This document shows, one piece after another, positions 12,014 through 24,249 of a DNA stretch of 64,000 bases (position 1 is the first letter of the stretch; each line of letters opens with the position of its first letter). A program made the translations under genes and the position numbers. The stretch lies in the NCBI GenBank assembly GCA_023101725.1, contig JALJCO010003425.1, positions 443,615-507,614 of the forward strand, in the 5' to 3' direction. Under the pieces are notes generated by a model. That model was not told where the DNA came from, ran no database searches, and saw nothing but the letters and a program-made list of their open reading frames with translations. Source of the stretch: Atherinomorus stipes. Lineage: Eukaryota > Chordata > Actinopteri > Atheriniformes > Atherinidae.

Positions 12014-13490
12014 ATGTAGGTGATGGAGAGAAAGACAAGGATATATTTCTCACCATCTTGGCTCTTTTTTACATGAGGATGCAAGCAAAGATTCTATTAC
12101 CTGCATCTACAATATCTACTCTGATAGAGGAGTTCCAAGACATCTGCACAAATGCTATGTCCAAAATGTTCAGTGGACTTCGGGAAGAGTTAGCAAAGCT
12201 TGAAATTCCAGATGAAAAAGTTTCTAGAATCATTGATGGGTTGTCAAAAGAAAACTTATTGAAAATGTATAATGAGTACACATTCAGATCAGATTCAACC
12301 CGTAAAATGTATTTTAAGAGAAACTTCAGTTATGTTGAGCCTAAACAAGTCCGCCTTGGTTTTGTTGCCTCTGGTAAAGAGCAGTTTTACCAGTATGTCC
12401 CAGTTAAAGAGACACTAACAGCCTTGTTGAGCTTGCCATCAGTGAGAGAACAATATAGTGCATCAAAAATGCACCCCCCAGAAGATGCAGATGTGCTTGA
12501 GGATGTGAGGGATGGTAAAACCTTTAAACAAAACACACTCTATGGAAGAGTTGCCTTCCTCACTTTCAATCATCTTGTATCAAGATGTTTTTGAGGTTGT
12601 GAATCCTTTAGGATCAGGAAGAAAGAAACACAAGCAAATAGCTGTGTACATGACACTTGGCGAGATATTACCGCATAACAGGTCATGCATTGAACCTGTG
12701 CAGTTAGTTATGCTATGCAGGGCGTCTGATTACCAATTTTTTTGGACATGAGAAAGTGTTCTCCTCCCTTGTAAAAGATTTGAAAGACATTGAGCAATCT
12801 GGCATAACTTTGGAGTCAGGTGAGACACTAAAAGGGGTAGTAGTGTTAATCGCTGGTGACAACCTGGGCTCGCATTCACTTGGAGGCTTCACAGAAAACT
12901 TTAGTAAGAGCAAACATTTCTGTAGGTATTGTATTATAACCAGAGATGAATTTGCCAGTGATCCTACAAAGCTAGGCCCACCGAGGACACCAGAAAACTA
13001 TAGGAGTAGTGTGGACATCTTGTCTGAGGGATCTGAGAACATTGTTGATGGTATAAAATTTGACTCCATTTTAAACTCTTTGGAGCATTTCCATGTCTGT
13101 AAACCAGGACTCCCGCCTTGTCTTGGTCACGATCTCTTTAAGGGAATTGTTTCTACTGATCTCCAACTGTACCTAAAACATCTTGTATTCAGTGGGAAAC
13201 ACTTCACATTTGTGCAGTTGAATAGAAGAATCTCTGAACTAAAGTACAAAGGCAGTGATGCTAATAACCGCCCTTGTGTAGTAAAGGCAGATGGTGAGAA
13301 GTTAGCAGGAAGTGCAGCACAGAGCTGGTGCTTACTCCGTCTTCTCCCTGTCCTTGTAGGTGCACGCATCAAGAATCCATTTGAAGACCAAGCCTGGCAG
13401 TTTTGTCTGAAGCTACGGGAGATTGTCGAACTGGTATGTGCTCCCAAAATACACACAAACCAGGTAGCTTATCTTAAGTTATCTTAAGCT
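12014..13490 (+). pseudogene. Central domain of the decayed gene (uncharacterised family)
   Basis: Reads DIFLTILALFYMRMQAKILL, then a helical region (TLIEEFQDICTNAMSK), LYQDVFEVVNPLGSGRKKHK, GDNLGSHSLGGFTENFSKSK, a Cys motif HFCRYC, FHVCKPGLPPCLGHDLFKGI and WCLLRLLPVLVGARI. I know this conserved block only from uncharacterised multicopy proteins of fish and invertebrates. Its conserved Asp, Cys and His residues would suit a transposase-like core, but that is inference. Frame breaks occur near 12,540 and in a run of seven T at 12,737; across both, the expected protein continues in the next frame. Confidence 0.6.
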
Positions 13491-13519
13491 TATCTTGTGC
13501 AGTTGATAAGCTGTTGAGG

Positions 13520-14340
13520 AGCATTTGGAACTCAGAGCAACAGTATTTTCAGACAAACCATTAAAGCCAAAACATCACTTCCTTCTCCATCACCCAGATC
13601 TTATTATAAAATTCTGACCTCTCATTCACCTCTGGACCCTCCGCTTTGAGAGTAAACATACATATTTTAAAGAATGTGCACGAAAGCTCCATAACTTCAA
13701 AAATCTCTGTAGCACTTTGGCAGAAAGGCATCAATTGTTACAGGCCTATTTACATGCAGGGAACTTGTTCCCTCCCAAACCTCAAGTAGACCAAGCCAAT
13801 GAATTCCATGAGGAATTGTACAATGATGACATTAAAAAAGCTGTTAGACTAAGTAGTCTTGGGAAAGAAAACACAGTGGAGACAGGTTCTGTCGCATACA
13901 AGGGCACTACATATCGGAAAGCAATGGCTGTATTCCTCAGGGTTAATGACCAACGTTATGGGGTTGGTAGGATTGCTCTGCTTCTGGTCAGTCAAGAGAA
14001 GGTTTATTTTATTTGTAAAAAATCTTGCTCCATCCCAGCTTTAGATGTAGGTGTTCACATCCTGCAACATGACACTGCTGGTCACTTTGTTTGTGTTTAT
14101 GTTGACACCCTCGCTGACAATTACCCACTACCACTGTATAAGCTATTTGACCTTGAGGTGATTGCACTTCACCATTCTGTCTTTTCAAGTGAAGTGTGAT
14201 GGAGGGAATGGACATGATGGAGGACACAATAAAAGGAGTCCTCCCCTCTCTCGAAAATGCGTCACTGAACGCAATTTTACAACATTTATCAACCATGGGG
14301 TTGAGAACGCCTGAGGACCTGGACTTCATCAATGGCTATG
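13520..14340 (+). pseudogene. Decayed gene: continuation and N-terminal half of the SAM domain
   Basis: After a frame disturbance near 13,490-13,515 the coding continues with KPLKPKHHFLLHHPDLI, an in-frame TGA near 13,614, then LRFESKHTYFKECARKLHNF and TLAERHQLLQAYLHAGNLFP. Further on HDTAGHFVCVYVD and LFDLEVIALHHSVF are seen. The frame then shifts by a few bases into MMEDTIKGVLPSLENASL and LQHLSTMGLRTPEDLDF, the first helices of a SAM domain. The block is cut at 14,340 in the codons for NGY by a MITE; the rest of the SAM domain resumes at 15,832. Confidence 0.65.
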
Positions 14341-15826
<1,486 letters not shown>

Positions 15827-15897
15827 CTATGTTACCGATTTTTGCCATATCCTGCCGGTCATGGACTGCAGGAAACTAATACGAGCATTCAAAAAAG
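15827..15897 (+). pseudogene. C-terminal half of the SAM domain
   Basis: After the MITE the exon resumes and reads YVTDFCHILPVMDCRKLIRA followed by FKK, the last two helices of a SAM domain with the expected hydrophobic spacing. SAM domains mediate protein-protein interaction by oligomerisation. The exon ends at AAAAAAG|GTACAT, a plausible donor. The phase to the next block does not match unless one A is added or lost in the A run. Confidence 0.7.
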
Positions 15898-16367
15898 GTA
15901 CATTATGTATTTGAATTAATGTACAATTAGAATACAAATAACAAATCCTCATACTGATCCCCAAACTATTTATATGAATCAATGTCGTATTGATTGATAA
16001 ATTCATTCATCGTGCTCAGCCCCTATTAATTTAACACAAAATCAATATGTAGTTCACAGTCGCATATACTGTATCATCAACAATGAACGAACAGTCATAA
16101 AATTTATTCAAGATGGATGTGTTAATATATAGACTCCAGGTTATTGAGTAAAAATATAGTGGCAATGTTTGTTTAAATCTCTTATTCAGATTCGGATCTC
16201 CTTCAATAAGCATCGTCACCACAGAACACAGCAATATGTTCGGTAGTTGTGTATAGTTGATAGTGCATTCTAAATTGCATAGAAACAGTGCAAAGCAGCA
16301 GCCATTGACATCATAGAACACCTTCCCTAACATATCTGGTGCTTTTTTTATCTTTTCGTGGCGACAG
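15898..16367. other. Probable intron
   Basis: AT-rich sequence between the donor at 15,898 and a good acceptor at 16,367 (pyrimidine tract TTTTTTTATCTTTTCGTGGC then GACAG). I see no gene in it. Confidence 0.5.
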
Positions 16368-17207
16368 TCAGCCAAGGCCTGATGCATCTGAAGAAATAAT
16401 TTTGGCACTTCTACCTTGCACTGACACAGCACCTAATTCAGAGCCTTTATTGGCTGCTACAACAAGCCCTGTTCCTGTCCAACATAGCACATGCATGTCT
16501 ACATTTACAGTGCCAGGGGAGAAAATGCCACCAAGTTTGAGAAGGTGTCTTGCTGAGAAGAAGAGACCAAAAAGAGAAGATAGGCTTCATATGGTGCGGG
16601 TCATTGCAGATGAAATAAAACAGGTTTGCTTGAACCCCCCACTCCAGCGGTGCGTTGAACTGGCCAAGACTGTGGTAGAGATATACCCAGAGTCTTTAGA
16701 AGACAGAACAGAAGAGGGAGAGCGAATGGGCAGTGGATATTTCTGTTTAGGCAAACAACTAAGAGAAAGGATGCAGTTTTTAAACCGAGACAATACCCTT
16801 GCCCGGCTTCGAAAGCCTAGGCGATTGGCTCCTCCCATAGAAGATGATCAACCAGGACCATCAAAGTGTGCCAAAACAGATAGCTATGGCTGTGTCGATT
16901 GGCAGCCGTTTCAGCTACCTGAAGGTGAAAACAGAGAGTTCCTTTCTGAGAAGAAAAGAGAGCTGCTGACTATCTATTCCCTGGAGCTGCAGACCAGAAA
17001 CGTGTAGATGACCTCATGACAGTAACGTATGGACCACAGCGTCAAGATCTGAATGCTACTCCCTCACCAAGCATGTCAGAGCTACAGAGGGAGTGGCCAT
17101 TCCTCTTCATGCAAAAGTTTCTACTCAAGCACTTTTGCCCATTGACTGGATTTGACCTAGAATCAAGACTACAAGAATCGCTTGCCAGAAAGGGAGCGAG
17201 AGTGTTA
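16368..17207 (+). pseudogene. SAMD3-like block of the decayed gene, part 1
   Basis: About 275 codons in two frames. The first (to 17,007) contains MPPSLRRCLAEKKRPKREDR, LHMVRVIADEIKQVCLNPPL, ELAKTVVEIYPESLED and FCLGKQLRERMQFLNR, a block I recognise from fish proteins annotated as SAM domain-containing protein 3-like. A one- or two-base loss near 16,975 moves the reading into RVDDLMTVTYGPQRQDLN, MSELQREWPFLFMQKFL and FDLESRLQESLARKGARV. At 17,207 the exon is interrupted by a PIF/Harbinger MITE and resumes at 17,965. No function can be assigned from the sequence. Confidence 0.65.
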
Positions 17208-17964
17208 GGGTGAATCCCATTTCACCCCTTGCCCTACCCCTTAGCCCTTCCCCTCCGTTTTGCGCGCTCATGTGTAGGGGTAGGGGTGTCCCAATACCTG
17301 TAGGATGGAGGGGAAGGGCTAAGGGGGAGGGCTATATACCCCTTCAAACGAAGATTTTTCGAGAGCACACTTTAAAAGAAGGGGTATGAAAATCACTTGG
17401 ACGATGGCTGCTACTGAGTCCAAAAACATCCACAAATGTAAATATTTCTCCATAAATAAAGTTTAAAAAGTGTGAAAACCATTATATAGTCTAGTTTAAT
17501 GCTGTTTAAATGTTTAACGGTCATTTTTTTTGCAAAATGCACATGAAAAAAAAATCGCGAGTACTACATTGATGCTTCAGTTATATAAACGCTACCAGGC
17601 TGAAAACCAGCGGTGCTCTGCAGCCCTGATAATCTAGATGATCAATAAGAAATTGGGCAGCATCGCTGCTGGTCTTCATGGGATAAAACACAGGCAGGGA
17701 TGTCATGCAAAAATCCAATTTGCTTGTTAACGTTAATCCACAGCTGTAGACGGCTTGATTTCTCCAGATTTGCGCCAACAGCTCAGCGCACATCTGCTTC
17801 CACACAAGCCGGCGGAATCACTGATGACGTATGTGATTCTTGAAGGGGTGTCCCAATTTGAAGGGGTTGACTTTCACCCCTACCCCTTGTAGCTTCGTTT
17901 TAAGTGCAAGGGCCAAGGGGAAGGGGTAAGGGGTAGGGGTAAAAAAGAGAATTGGGATTGGGCC
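17208..17964. mobile_element. PIF/Harbinger-type MITE in the coding exon
   Basis: A 757-bp element with related inverted ends GGGTGAATCCCATTTC and, complemented on the right, GGCCCAATCCCAATTC, followed by CCCCTACCCCTT-rich subterminal sequence. It is flanked by a 3-bp TTA duplication (17,205-17,207 and 17,965-17,967), the signature of PIF/Harbinger insertion. Removing it restores GCGAGAGTGTTA AAATAC within the exon. No coding capacity. Confidence 0.85.
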
Positions 17965-18132
17965 TTAAAATACTTCAAAGTCAACTTTTGAGATGGATGA
18001 AAGATGTGAAGATGATCCTCTCCTGCCTTGAGAGACAGAAGGAAGAGGTGGATCCTGGACTTGCTGCTACACTTGTCATGGTTGCCCACTTCCAAGAAAA
18101 AGAAGATGCCCTCTTCCTTTTGGCCGACATGA
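17965..18132 (+). pseudogene. SAMD3-like block of the decayed gene, part 2
   Basis: Continuation of the exon broken by the Harbinger MITE. It reads (one frame adjustment needed) LKYFKVNF then RWMKDVKMILSCLERQKEEV, LAATLVMVAHFQEKED and ALFLLADM, and ends at a donor-like ATGA|GTAATA. The conserved acidic and helical composition agrees with the SAMD3-like paralogs. Confidence 0.6.
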
Positions 18133-18410
18133 GTAATATCTTATTTATTACTATAGAAAGCAACATCAGTTTGTTTTGTTTTTTTCCTTGAATAAGGTTT
18201 TGTCTCATTGGCCATCCTTTCAATCACATGCCCCAGCAGTCCCTTTCTGGAGCCCCCCTCCTGTTTTCCCCATGTTCCTGACTAACATCATGCCAGTCAG
18301 GGATGTGGGGGAAACAGGGGAGGGGCTCCTGGAAGATCAAAGACACCAGGAGGAGCTGGACTAAGACAACGGTGGTACTTTCTTGTAATAGTTTTTATGT
18401 TGTGTTTCAG

Positions 18411-18480
18411 GAAACTTCTACCCAGGCAGATGTTGAGGCTCAGCTTTCCCTGCCCAGCACTCCCAGGCTCATCATGCTCG
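18411..18480 (+). pseudogene. Small exon of the decayed gene
   Basis: A 70-bp exon bounded by a strong acceptor (TTATGTTGTGTTTCAG) and donor (CTCG|GTAAGT). It reads ETSTQADVEAQLSLPS then TPRLIMLG. It fits between the preceding block and the exon at 20,271; the phase to that exon is off by one, another probable lesion. Confidence 0.6.
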
Positions 18481-18734
18481 GTAAGTTCCCAGCATCTACA
18501 CGAAAGATAACACAATGACTTACAGCTAATAATATGAGGTAGTCGGATATATATATATTAATGGAGTTTGTGAAATCAAATTGACATCACACTGACATAG
18601 GGAAATCAGAACATCAAATACAGTTCATCATACACACCATAATGTGCAATCAATAAAAAGCTTTTGAAATTAAGAATAATTTTAAAAAGTTAAGATTATT
18701 CAAACACATTGATATTAACACTCTAAGTAATCAG

Positions 18735-20000
18735 AAAAACTTTATTGTCATTGTACCGGCGTCCCAGTGCAATGAAATTCTTTTTCCAGTACAACCCGTC
18801 CAAGATTATACAGACAGTAGACACAATACAAACAGAACCGGGCAGACTGAGGGTGCAGCCACACGAGCAGCGCACCTGTTTGCAGAGTGAAAAAGATATA
18901 CATTGGGACAGGTGGGGAGAGGAGAAAAGAAAGAAACCACTGTCCCGCCCTCTGCAGAGGACGTGATAATGGGTTAAAAAAAAAACACCCTCAGTACAAT
19001 TAAGCACGTATACAGACAATCACAACATCATGATACATGTGGTAGGGAGGAGGAGGGGTCCAGAGCCCAGTGAGGGAGAAGACGCAGCCACAAAGGGGGC
19101 GCATCTTTCCATCCTCCACCGATTTCTGGTGGGAGGAAGTTGAGAAGGACCAGCAGTGCAGTGGACAAGCGAGAGACAGGCGGCTCACGCAGTCCATAGA
19201 TGTTAGAGATGTTAGAGACGGCCTTCAGAGAGTCCCAACTGTTCTCGTGGAGGGAGGGGGGTGTTGCAGAGCCTCACTTCTGCAGTTTCTCCAAGGACAT
19301 TTGGGAGTTAAGGAGCAGCTGCAAGGCCGCTCCCGGGGACCAGATTGAGATAAGGAGATAGTTTGGGTCCAGGCAGAGGCATGTTTCCGTCTGCCTGTAA
19401 AGTCTTCAGCAGGTCTCAGAGGCGACCAAATCAGCCACATTTGTGTTAATTACCCCCAATCCGAGTCTCCAACTGCTCCAGGTGGAACCCAACATCCTTT
19501 ATGCTGTCAGACATCGTCCCCAGTTTGCCCCACAGGACATCCACGCGAGTCAACGTGCACAAAGTTTGAGTCTGAGTGTTGGTAGCTCGGAGAAACAGCT
19601 CGGACGGCAGCCTGCCGACAGCTGCCGTCAGCTTCAGAATTTCCCGATGAACCAGGTACCCGACAGCTTCAATCAGCAGGAACCCAGTTATCATAAATCC
19701 AAACATGTACAGGTCTTCAGTGTGACCTGCTGGGACCGTCCCGTCTGGACAAGATGCCGCCCCCTGCACCTTGTCTATGGGTAAAAAAAAATATTATCCG
19801 TTGTGATGAGAGACCCGCCGTCCAGATCCATAGTTGAAGTTTAGGATTTAGGAGAAAAATGCAGAGAGAGGCTCAGAGGAGACAAGACGAAGATTGCAGA
19901 GAAAACAGGGAGGAAGGGGGAAGAGGAAAAAGGGAGGGAGGGGGAGCAGAGGAAAGCACGTCTGCACTCGCTGACAGCCGGAAGAGAAGACGGCTGTCAG
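18735..20000 (-). mobile_element. Dispersed repeat with small membrane-protein ORF, copy 1
   Basis: About 1.27 kb on the minus strand, related to 45,913-46,690 (plus): both begin near CTTCCGGCT.TCAGCGAGTGCAG and share a block ending near the GGGCGGGACAGTGG motif. A candidate ATG at 19,831 starts MDLDGGSLITTDN. After a frame change in an A run the frame reads EDLYMFGFMITGFLLIEAVG, a predicted membrane helix, then VHREILKLTAAVGRLP and LGTMSDSIKDVGFHLEQLET, a possibly coiled-coil stretch. The minus-strand tail has an AATAAA-containing end (ACAATGACAATAAAG), suggesting a polyadenylated transcript copied by a LINE. Class unknown. Confidence 0.65.
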
Positions 20001-20012
20001 CGTTGATTGATT

Positions 20013-20053
20013 ATTGAGTACACTTAATAATCAATTTATTAAGTGTACTCAAT
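20013..20053. repeat. Short perfect hairpin beside the dispersed repeat
   Basis: Perfect 18-bp arms ATTGAGTACACTTAATAA / TTATTAAGTGTACTCAAT around the 5-base loop TCAAT. It lies just outside the 5' end of the minus-strand dispersed repeat. It may be an insertion scar or an independent palindrome. Confidence 0.85.
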
Positions 20054-20270
20054 GCCCATTTATTAGTTTCATTTTGTTGTTGTGTTCCATTGATGTCAGT
20101 GACACCATCAGGGAACGAATGGGCATGCGTCGTATTCACTTTAAACTGCAGAAGCCCCTGCAGTCGTGTTTGCTGTCATTTCTGAGAATGTCTGAAACCT
20201 TAATAGAGCATATACTCTGTTACATAGCATGATGAGTGATGTGTTTTAAACTGAACTTTTACTGTGTCAG

Positions 20271-20441
20271 GACACTATTCTGGGAGCCAGGAAGTGGATG
20301 CTTTCCATTGAGGGTGGTGTCATCCTTAGACTCAGCGAGACATCCAACTTCACGACAGCCCTGGCTGTCCTGTTTGCATCGTACTGTCTTCAATAGAGAA
20401 TATCCAGCTGAGGCAGCCACATCTTTGGAGTTTATCCAGAG
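20271..20441 (+). pseudogene. Penultimate recognised exon of the decayed gene
   Basis: Bounded by the acceptor ACTTTTACTGTGTCAG and the donor CAGAG|GTGAGT. It reads DTILGARKWMLSIEGGVI, LRLSETSNFTTALAVLFASY and, after a one-base frame change, FNREYPAEAATSLEFIQR. This is the well-conserved C-terminal block of the SAMD3-like family. The exon ends in phase 2 and joins in phase with the exon at 23,491. Confidence 0.65.
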
Positions 20442-20468
20442 GTGAGTTTTTGTTGCTGTTGTGGGTTT

Positions 20469-20555
20469 CCTGTCATATACTAATGGAGTAAGTGATCACT
20501 GACAGGTGTGCTGCACACCTGTCAGTGATCACTTACTCCATTAGTATATGACAGG
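20469..20555. repeat. Perfect 87-bp palindrome
   Basis: Two exactly complementary 43-base arms (20,469-20,511 and 20,513-20,555) around a single central T. The arms start CCTGTCATATACTAATGG and end CACTGACAGGTGTGC. No mismatch is seen. It lies just after the donor of the preceding exon. Such a structure would form a cruciform or a hairpin in RNA; it may also be a fold-back assembly artefact. Confidence 0.93.
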
Positions 20556-20574
20556 CAAAAAATAAATGAAATAG

Positions 20575-23370
20575 CCCCACACAGACTACAAATGTAGTTT
20601 ATGCATCTTTATACCATGGTCTGGGTGAATACTTGATTCTGATTGGCTGCAGGGTGTCCATTAAAGAGTGATAATGGACACCTAGAAAGGAAGTTCTGAA
20701 CAAAAAGCCTGATTGGTCTAAATCAATGTGCTGCCTCAAACACTAGTTGGTAACCATGGCAATAGAAGTTACTTTTTTTTTTTTTGATCAAAGTATTTTT
20801 ATTTAGTTTTGCAGATCATAGTTCACAATGTAACATACTTCCAACCGAACAAACGGAGAGAAAATAAAAGAACATCCCATCAATCCCACCCCCATCCCTC
20901 CCACACACACACCCAACCCCCCTCAAAATACCAGACTGGAGAGTTCACAGTATGAAATACAAAGTTTAGAATACAGGATTCACATAGCCAGAGTAAAAAA
21001 AAAAAAAAAAAAAAACAGAACAGCAATAAAATAAATAAATGGGGACAACAGCAGAAGTTCACAGTATTATAGCATCTGCTTCTATATCTTCAACAAACGT
21101 TAAGAAGGGCTGCCAAATGTTATAGAATTTCCTAGTAGATCCTCTGATTGTATATCTGATCTTCTCTAACTTGATATGGTACATTATTTCTCTGACCCAA
21201 TGACTGTATGTTGGAGGCTCTGGGTCTTTCCATTTCAATAGAATCAGCCTCCTAGCTAGAAGAGAGCAGAAAGACACCATCGCTCTTTCCCATATCTCAA
21301 GATGCGAGTCAATCTGGGTCACACCAAAAAGCGCAACGAATGGAGACGGTGCAAGCCTTTTCGCAAAGATCTTAGAAAAGGTTTCAAAGATGGTCTGCCA
21401 GAAAGTGCACAATGCTGGACATGTCCAGAACATGTGTAAGAGAGTGGCAGGATCTCGCCCGCATCTGTCACAAGTGGGGTCTATATCAGCATTGATCTTA
21501 GAGAGTCTAACTTTAGACCAGTGTAGACGGTGTACGATTTTAAATTGAATGACAGCATGTCTAAGACAGATGGAAGATGAAAAAATTCCTTGTATTATTT
21601 TGTGCCAAGTGTCATCTGTGATTTGCTCATTTAAATCTGTTTCCCATTTATTTTTTAGAAGGTCCAGAGGCATCAAATTATGAGAATACAGTATTTCGTA
21701 TATTGTGTAATAGTTTGTTTTCGAACTAGTTTACAATCAAAAATTGAGTCCAACAGACCAGTTGGAGGGCATAAGGGAGAACATTTAAAGTTTGAGAAAA
21801 CAAAATTCCGAAGCTGTAGGTATCGATAAAAATGTTCTTTTGGAATTTTATATTTTTTTATCAACTGCTCAAAGGAGGCAAAGCTGCCATTAATAAACAA
21901 ATCAGACAATGATAGCATGCCTCTTCTGGACCACACATAAAAAACCCCATCTATTAATGAGGGAACAAACATATGATTCATTGCAATTGGTGCAGCCTGA
22001 GATAGATCTGTGAGTGCAAAGGATCTTCTAAATTGGTTCCAGATCTTGATTGAATGCAAAACAACTGGGTTAGAGGTAAAGTTAGAAATGGGTTGTGAGA
22101 ATGGCAACTTAGAACACAATAAGGCTTTTAAAGAAGTGGAATTTACAGATGACCTCTCCAGATTTAGCCATTCAGTGGCAGTGTTGCCATCATCATTGTC
22201 CACCTAATATAATAATACACGAATGTTAACTGCCCAGTAGTAATACAGGAAGTTAGGGAGTGCCATCCCTCCCATTGAGCGAGGTCTCTGAAGTGCACTT
22301 CTTTTTATCCTGGGCGGTTTTTTGTTCCAAATGAAACTAGATATTTGATTATTTATTTTGGAAAAAAACGACTTGGTTAAAAAGATGGGGAGGCACTGGA
22401 ATATATATAAAAACTTGGGGCACATTCATTTTTACTGTATTAATTCTTCCACCCAAAGAAAGAGGCAGGGGATTCCATCGTTCCATATCCTGATTCAAAT
22501 TTGATAACAGGGGCTGATAGTTTGCAGCGTAAAGGTCTTTATGTTTATCTGTAATCCATATACCAAGATATTTGAATTTTTGGGGGCTAATTTTAAAGGG
22601 GAGTGAATTTAGGGATGTCTTATTAATAACACTAACAGGCATAAGCTCACTTTTTTGAACATTGACCCTATAGCCGGACAGTTTGCCAAATTCTGTTAGC
22701 AAGGTTATTAGCTTAGGAAGGCTTGAAAGGGGTTGTGATATATATAGTAGCATGTCGTCCGCATAAAGCGAGACTTTATGCTCCTCCCCTGTTCGACGGT
22801 TCCTCTGATATCAGTATTTTGCCTCAGAGCAAGAGCTAGTGGTTCCATTGCAACTGCAAAAGAAGCGGTGACATGGGGCATCCCTGTCTTGTACCGCGTT
22901 TAAGCTCAAAAAAGGGGGACAAATTATTATTAGTACGAACAGCAGCCACCGGGGAAGTATATAAAAGTCTGATCCATGATATGAATTTATTTCCAAATCC
23001 AAACCTCCCCAGTGTGCTGAAAAGATAGCCACACTCCACCCGGTCGAACGCCTTTTGGCATCAAGTGAGAGAACGACCTCTGTTACACCGGGTGGAGAGG
23101 GGCTGTAAAGGATATTAAGAAGGCGTCTGACATTGAAAAAGGAGGACGGTTCTTTATAAAACCTGTTTGGTCAGGTGATATAATGGAGGGAAGAACACCT
23201 TCAAGTGGAAGTTACTTTTTTAACAGTAAAAACAATTTAACATATTAATAATTGGCTAACATTTATTTATTTGTAAGTGACATGGTATTTGTGTGGACGG
23301 TTCACGCCTCTTACGTCGTCCATTAATTTCTGATAATGGACACCTTGTAGGGCATTATCCCTTAAGATGT
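20575..23370. mobile_element. ISL2EU-like non-autonomous element, split by an L1
   Basis: Outer parts 20,575-20,764 and 23,222-about 23,370 share the motif pair GGTGTCCATTA / TAATGGACACC in inverted arrangement and the ATACCATG-type subterminal motif. I associate this pattern with abundant fish ISL2EU-type MITEs. The ends and target duplication could not be fixed. The middle is occupied by an L1 with its own target duplication. Confidence 0.5.
20779..23207 (-). mobile_element. 5'-truncated L1-clade LINE
   Basis: Minus-strand non-LTR retrotransposon ending in a poly-T run on the plus strand and flanked by a 14-bp direct repeat GAAGTTACTTTTTT (20,765-20,778 and 23,208-23,221), the mark of target-primed insertion. 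Broken minus frames give the L1 reverse transcriptase: FELKRGTRQGCPMSP, a YADD site (SLYADDM near 22,760), LITLLTEFGKLSGYRVN, KFKYLGIWITD, SSFIWNKKPPRIKRSALQ and PRSMGGMALPNFLYYYW. The C-terminal block at 21,676-21,059 includes a Cys/His motif (CDRCGRDPATLLHMFWTC). Stops at several joins make it inactive; the endonuclease part is missing. Confidence 0.9.
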
Positions 23371-23490
23371 GACAGGATGGAGTGCTGGGATAACCAGAGT
23401 ATCACCTATAAGTGGAGTGGGTGGGGTCTGTGGTGTGATGCAGACTCATCCTGGGATGTAACGACTGGGTATCAATATTTTTATTTCCAG

Positions 23491-23652
23491 ATTCTTTGTC
23501 AGGATAAATCCAGAATACAGCAAGTGCAAGGCAAAGATGCAGGTGAGCCGAAGGACGGGAAAGATGGTCCAGAGGCAGAGCGAGTCCTCAACCCACATGT
23601 CACTTCCTTCATAAGGGACTTTATCGATTATGATTGGAAGAACTCATACCAG
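23491..23652 (+). pseudogene. Last recognised exon of the decayed gene
   Basis: Bounded by the acceptor ATTTTTATTTCCAG and the donor ACCAG|GTGAGA. Joined to the exon ending at 20,441 it continues in phase as RFFVRINPEYSKCKAK. After a frame change it reads VLNPHVTSFIRDFIDYDWKN, which matches the usual C-terminal end of the family. Between them lie the ISL2EU-like MITE and the L1, in an intron. Confidence 0.6.
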
Positions 23653-24001
23653 GTGAGACAATTCACTCATTTTGTCTTTAGGCTAAAGAAGTCACAAAGT
23701 TGGCAGTGGCAGCAGATCGGTTGTAGAGGAGCAATCTAAAAGAGACAGCTTCATAACTTCCTCAGCCTGTTGTCATAACACAAGCCCTGGATGTGAAACT
23801 CATTCATTTATGTCTTGGTAACTACTGAAGCATGCAGGTAGTAGGATTTTCACGATACTAAAATTTCATTCTCGATACTGATACTAAAGATGGTGGTCGA
23901 TACTTGATACTATTTTTCGATACTCAAGAGGAGAAAAATCACAAAAAAATAAATAAAATGAATAATAACAAAAAAAATTATTGATAAATATGAGAAAAGA
24001 G
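23653..24001. other. No gene; MITE-like AT-rich sequence
   Basis: At 23,850-23,935 repeated CGATACT motifs resemble an edge of a short non-autonomous hAT element. Boundaries were not found. No coding evidence. Confidence 0.3.
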
Positions 24002-24171
24002 GGATGGATCCGCACGCGGAATTAGCTCCACAGATGATTTATTGGTTTCACAGAGTAACGTTTCGGGCTCAGCCCTTCTTCAGACTTCGAGGAAGGGCTG
24101 AGCCTGAAACGATACTCTGTGAAACCAATAAATCCTCTGTGGGAGCTAATTCCAGCTGTGCGGATCCATCC
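24002..24171. repeat. Foldback repeat with about 80-bp arms
   Basis: Imperfect inverted repeat: GGATGGATCCGCAC at the left is matched by GTGCGGATCCATCC at the right, and GGCTCAGCCCTTC is matched by GAAGGGCTGAGCC near the centre. A few indels separate the arms. It carries no gene; possibly a small foldback element. Confidence 0.8.
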
Positions 24172-24249
24172 TTTCTTCTTTATCTGCGTTTTCTTGTGAT
24201 CCAGCAGCACCTGGTTTGAGACTTTTCTTGGGATGTGTGTGATTCTTCC

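Noticed and set aside
20100..20232. Additional exon of the decayed gene (DTIRERMGMRRIHFKLQ)
   Set aside because: An acceptor is present but no donor fits, and the flanking exon phases are not improved by it.
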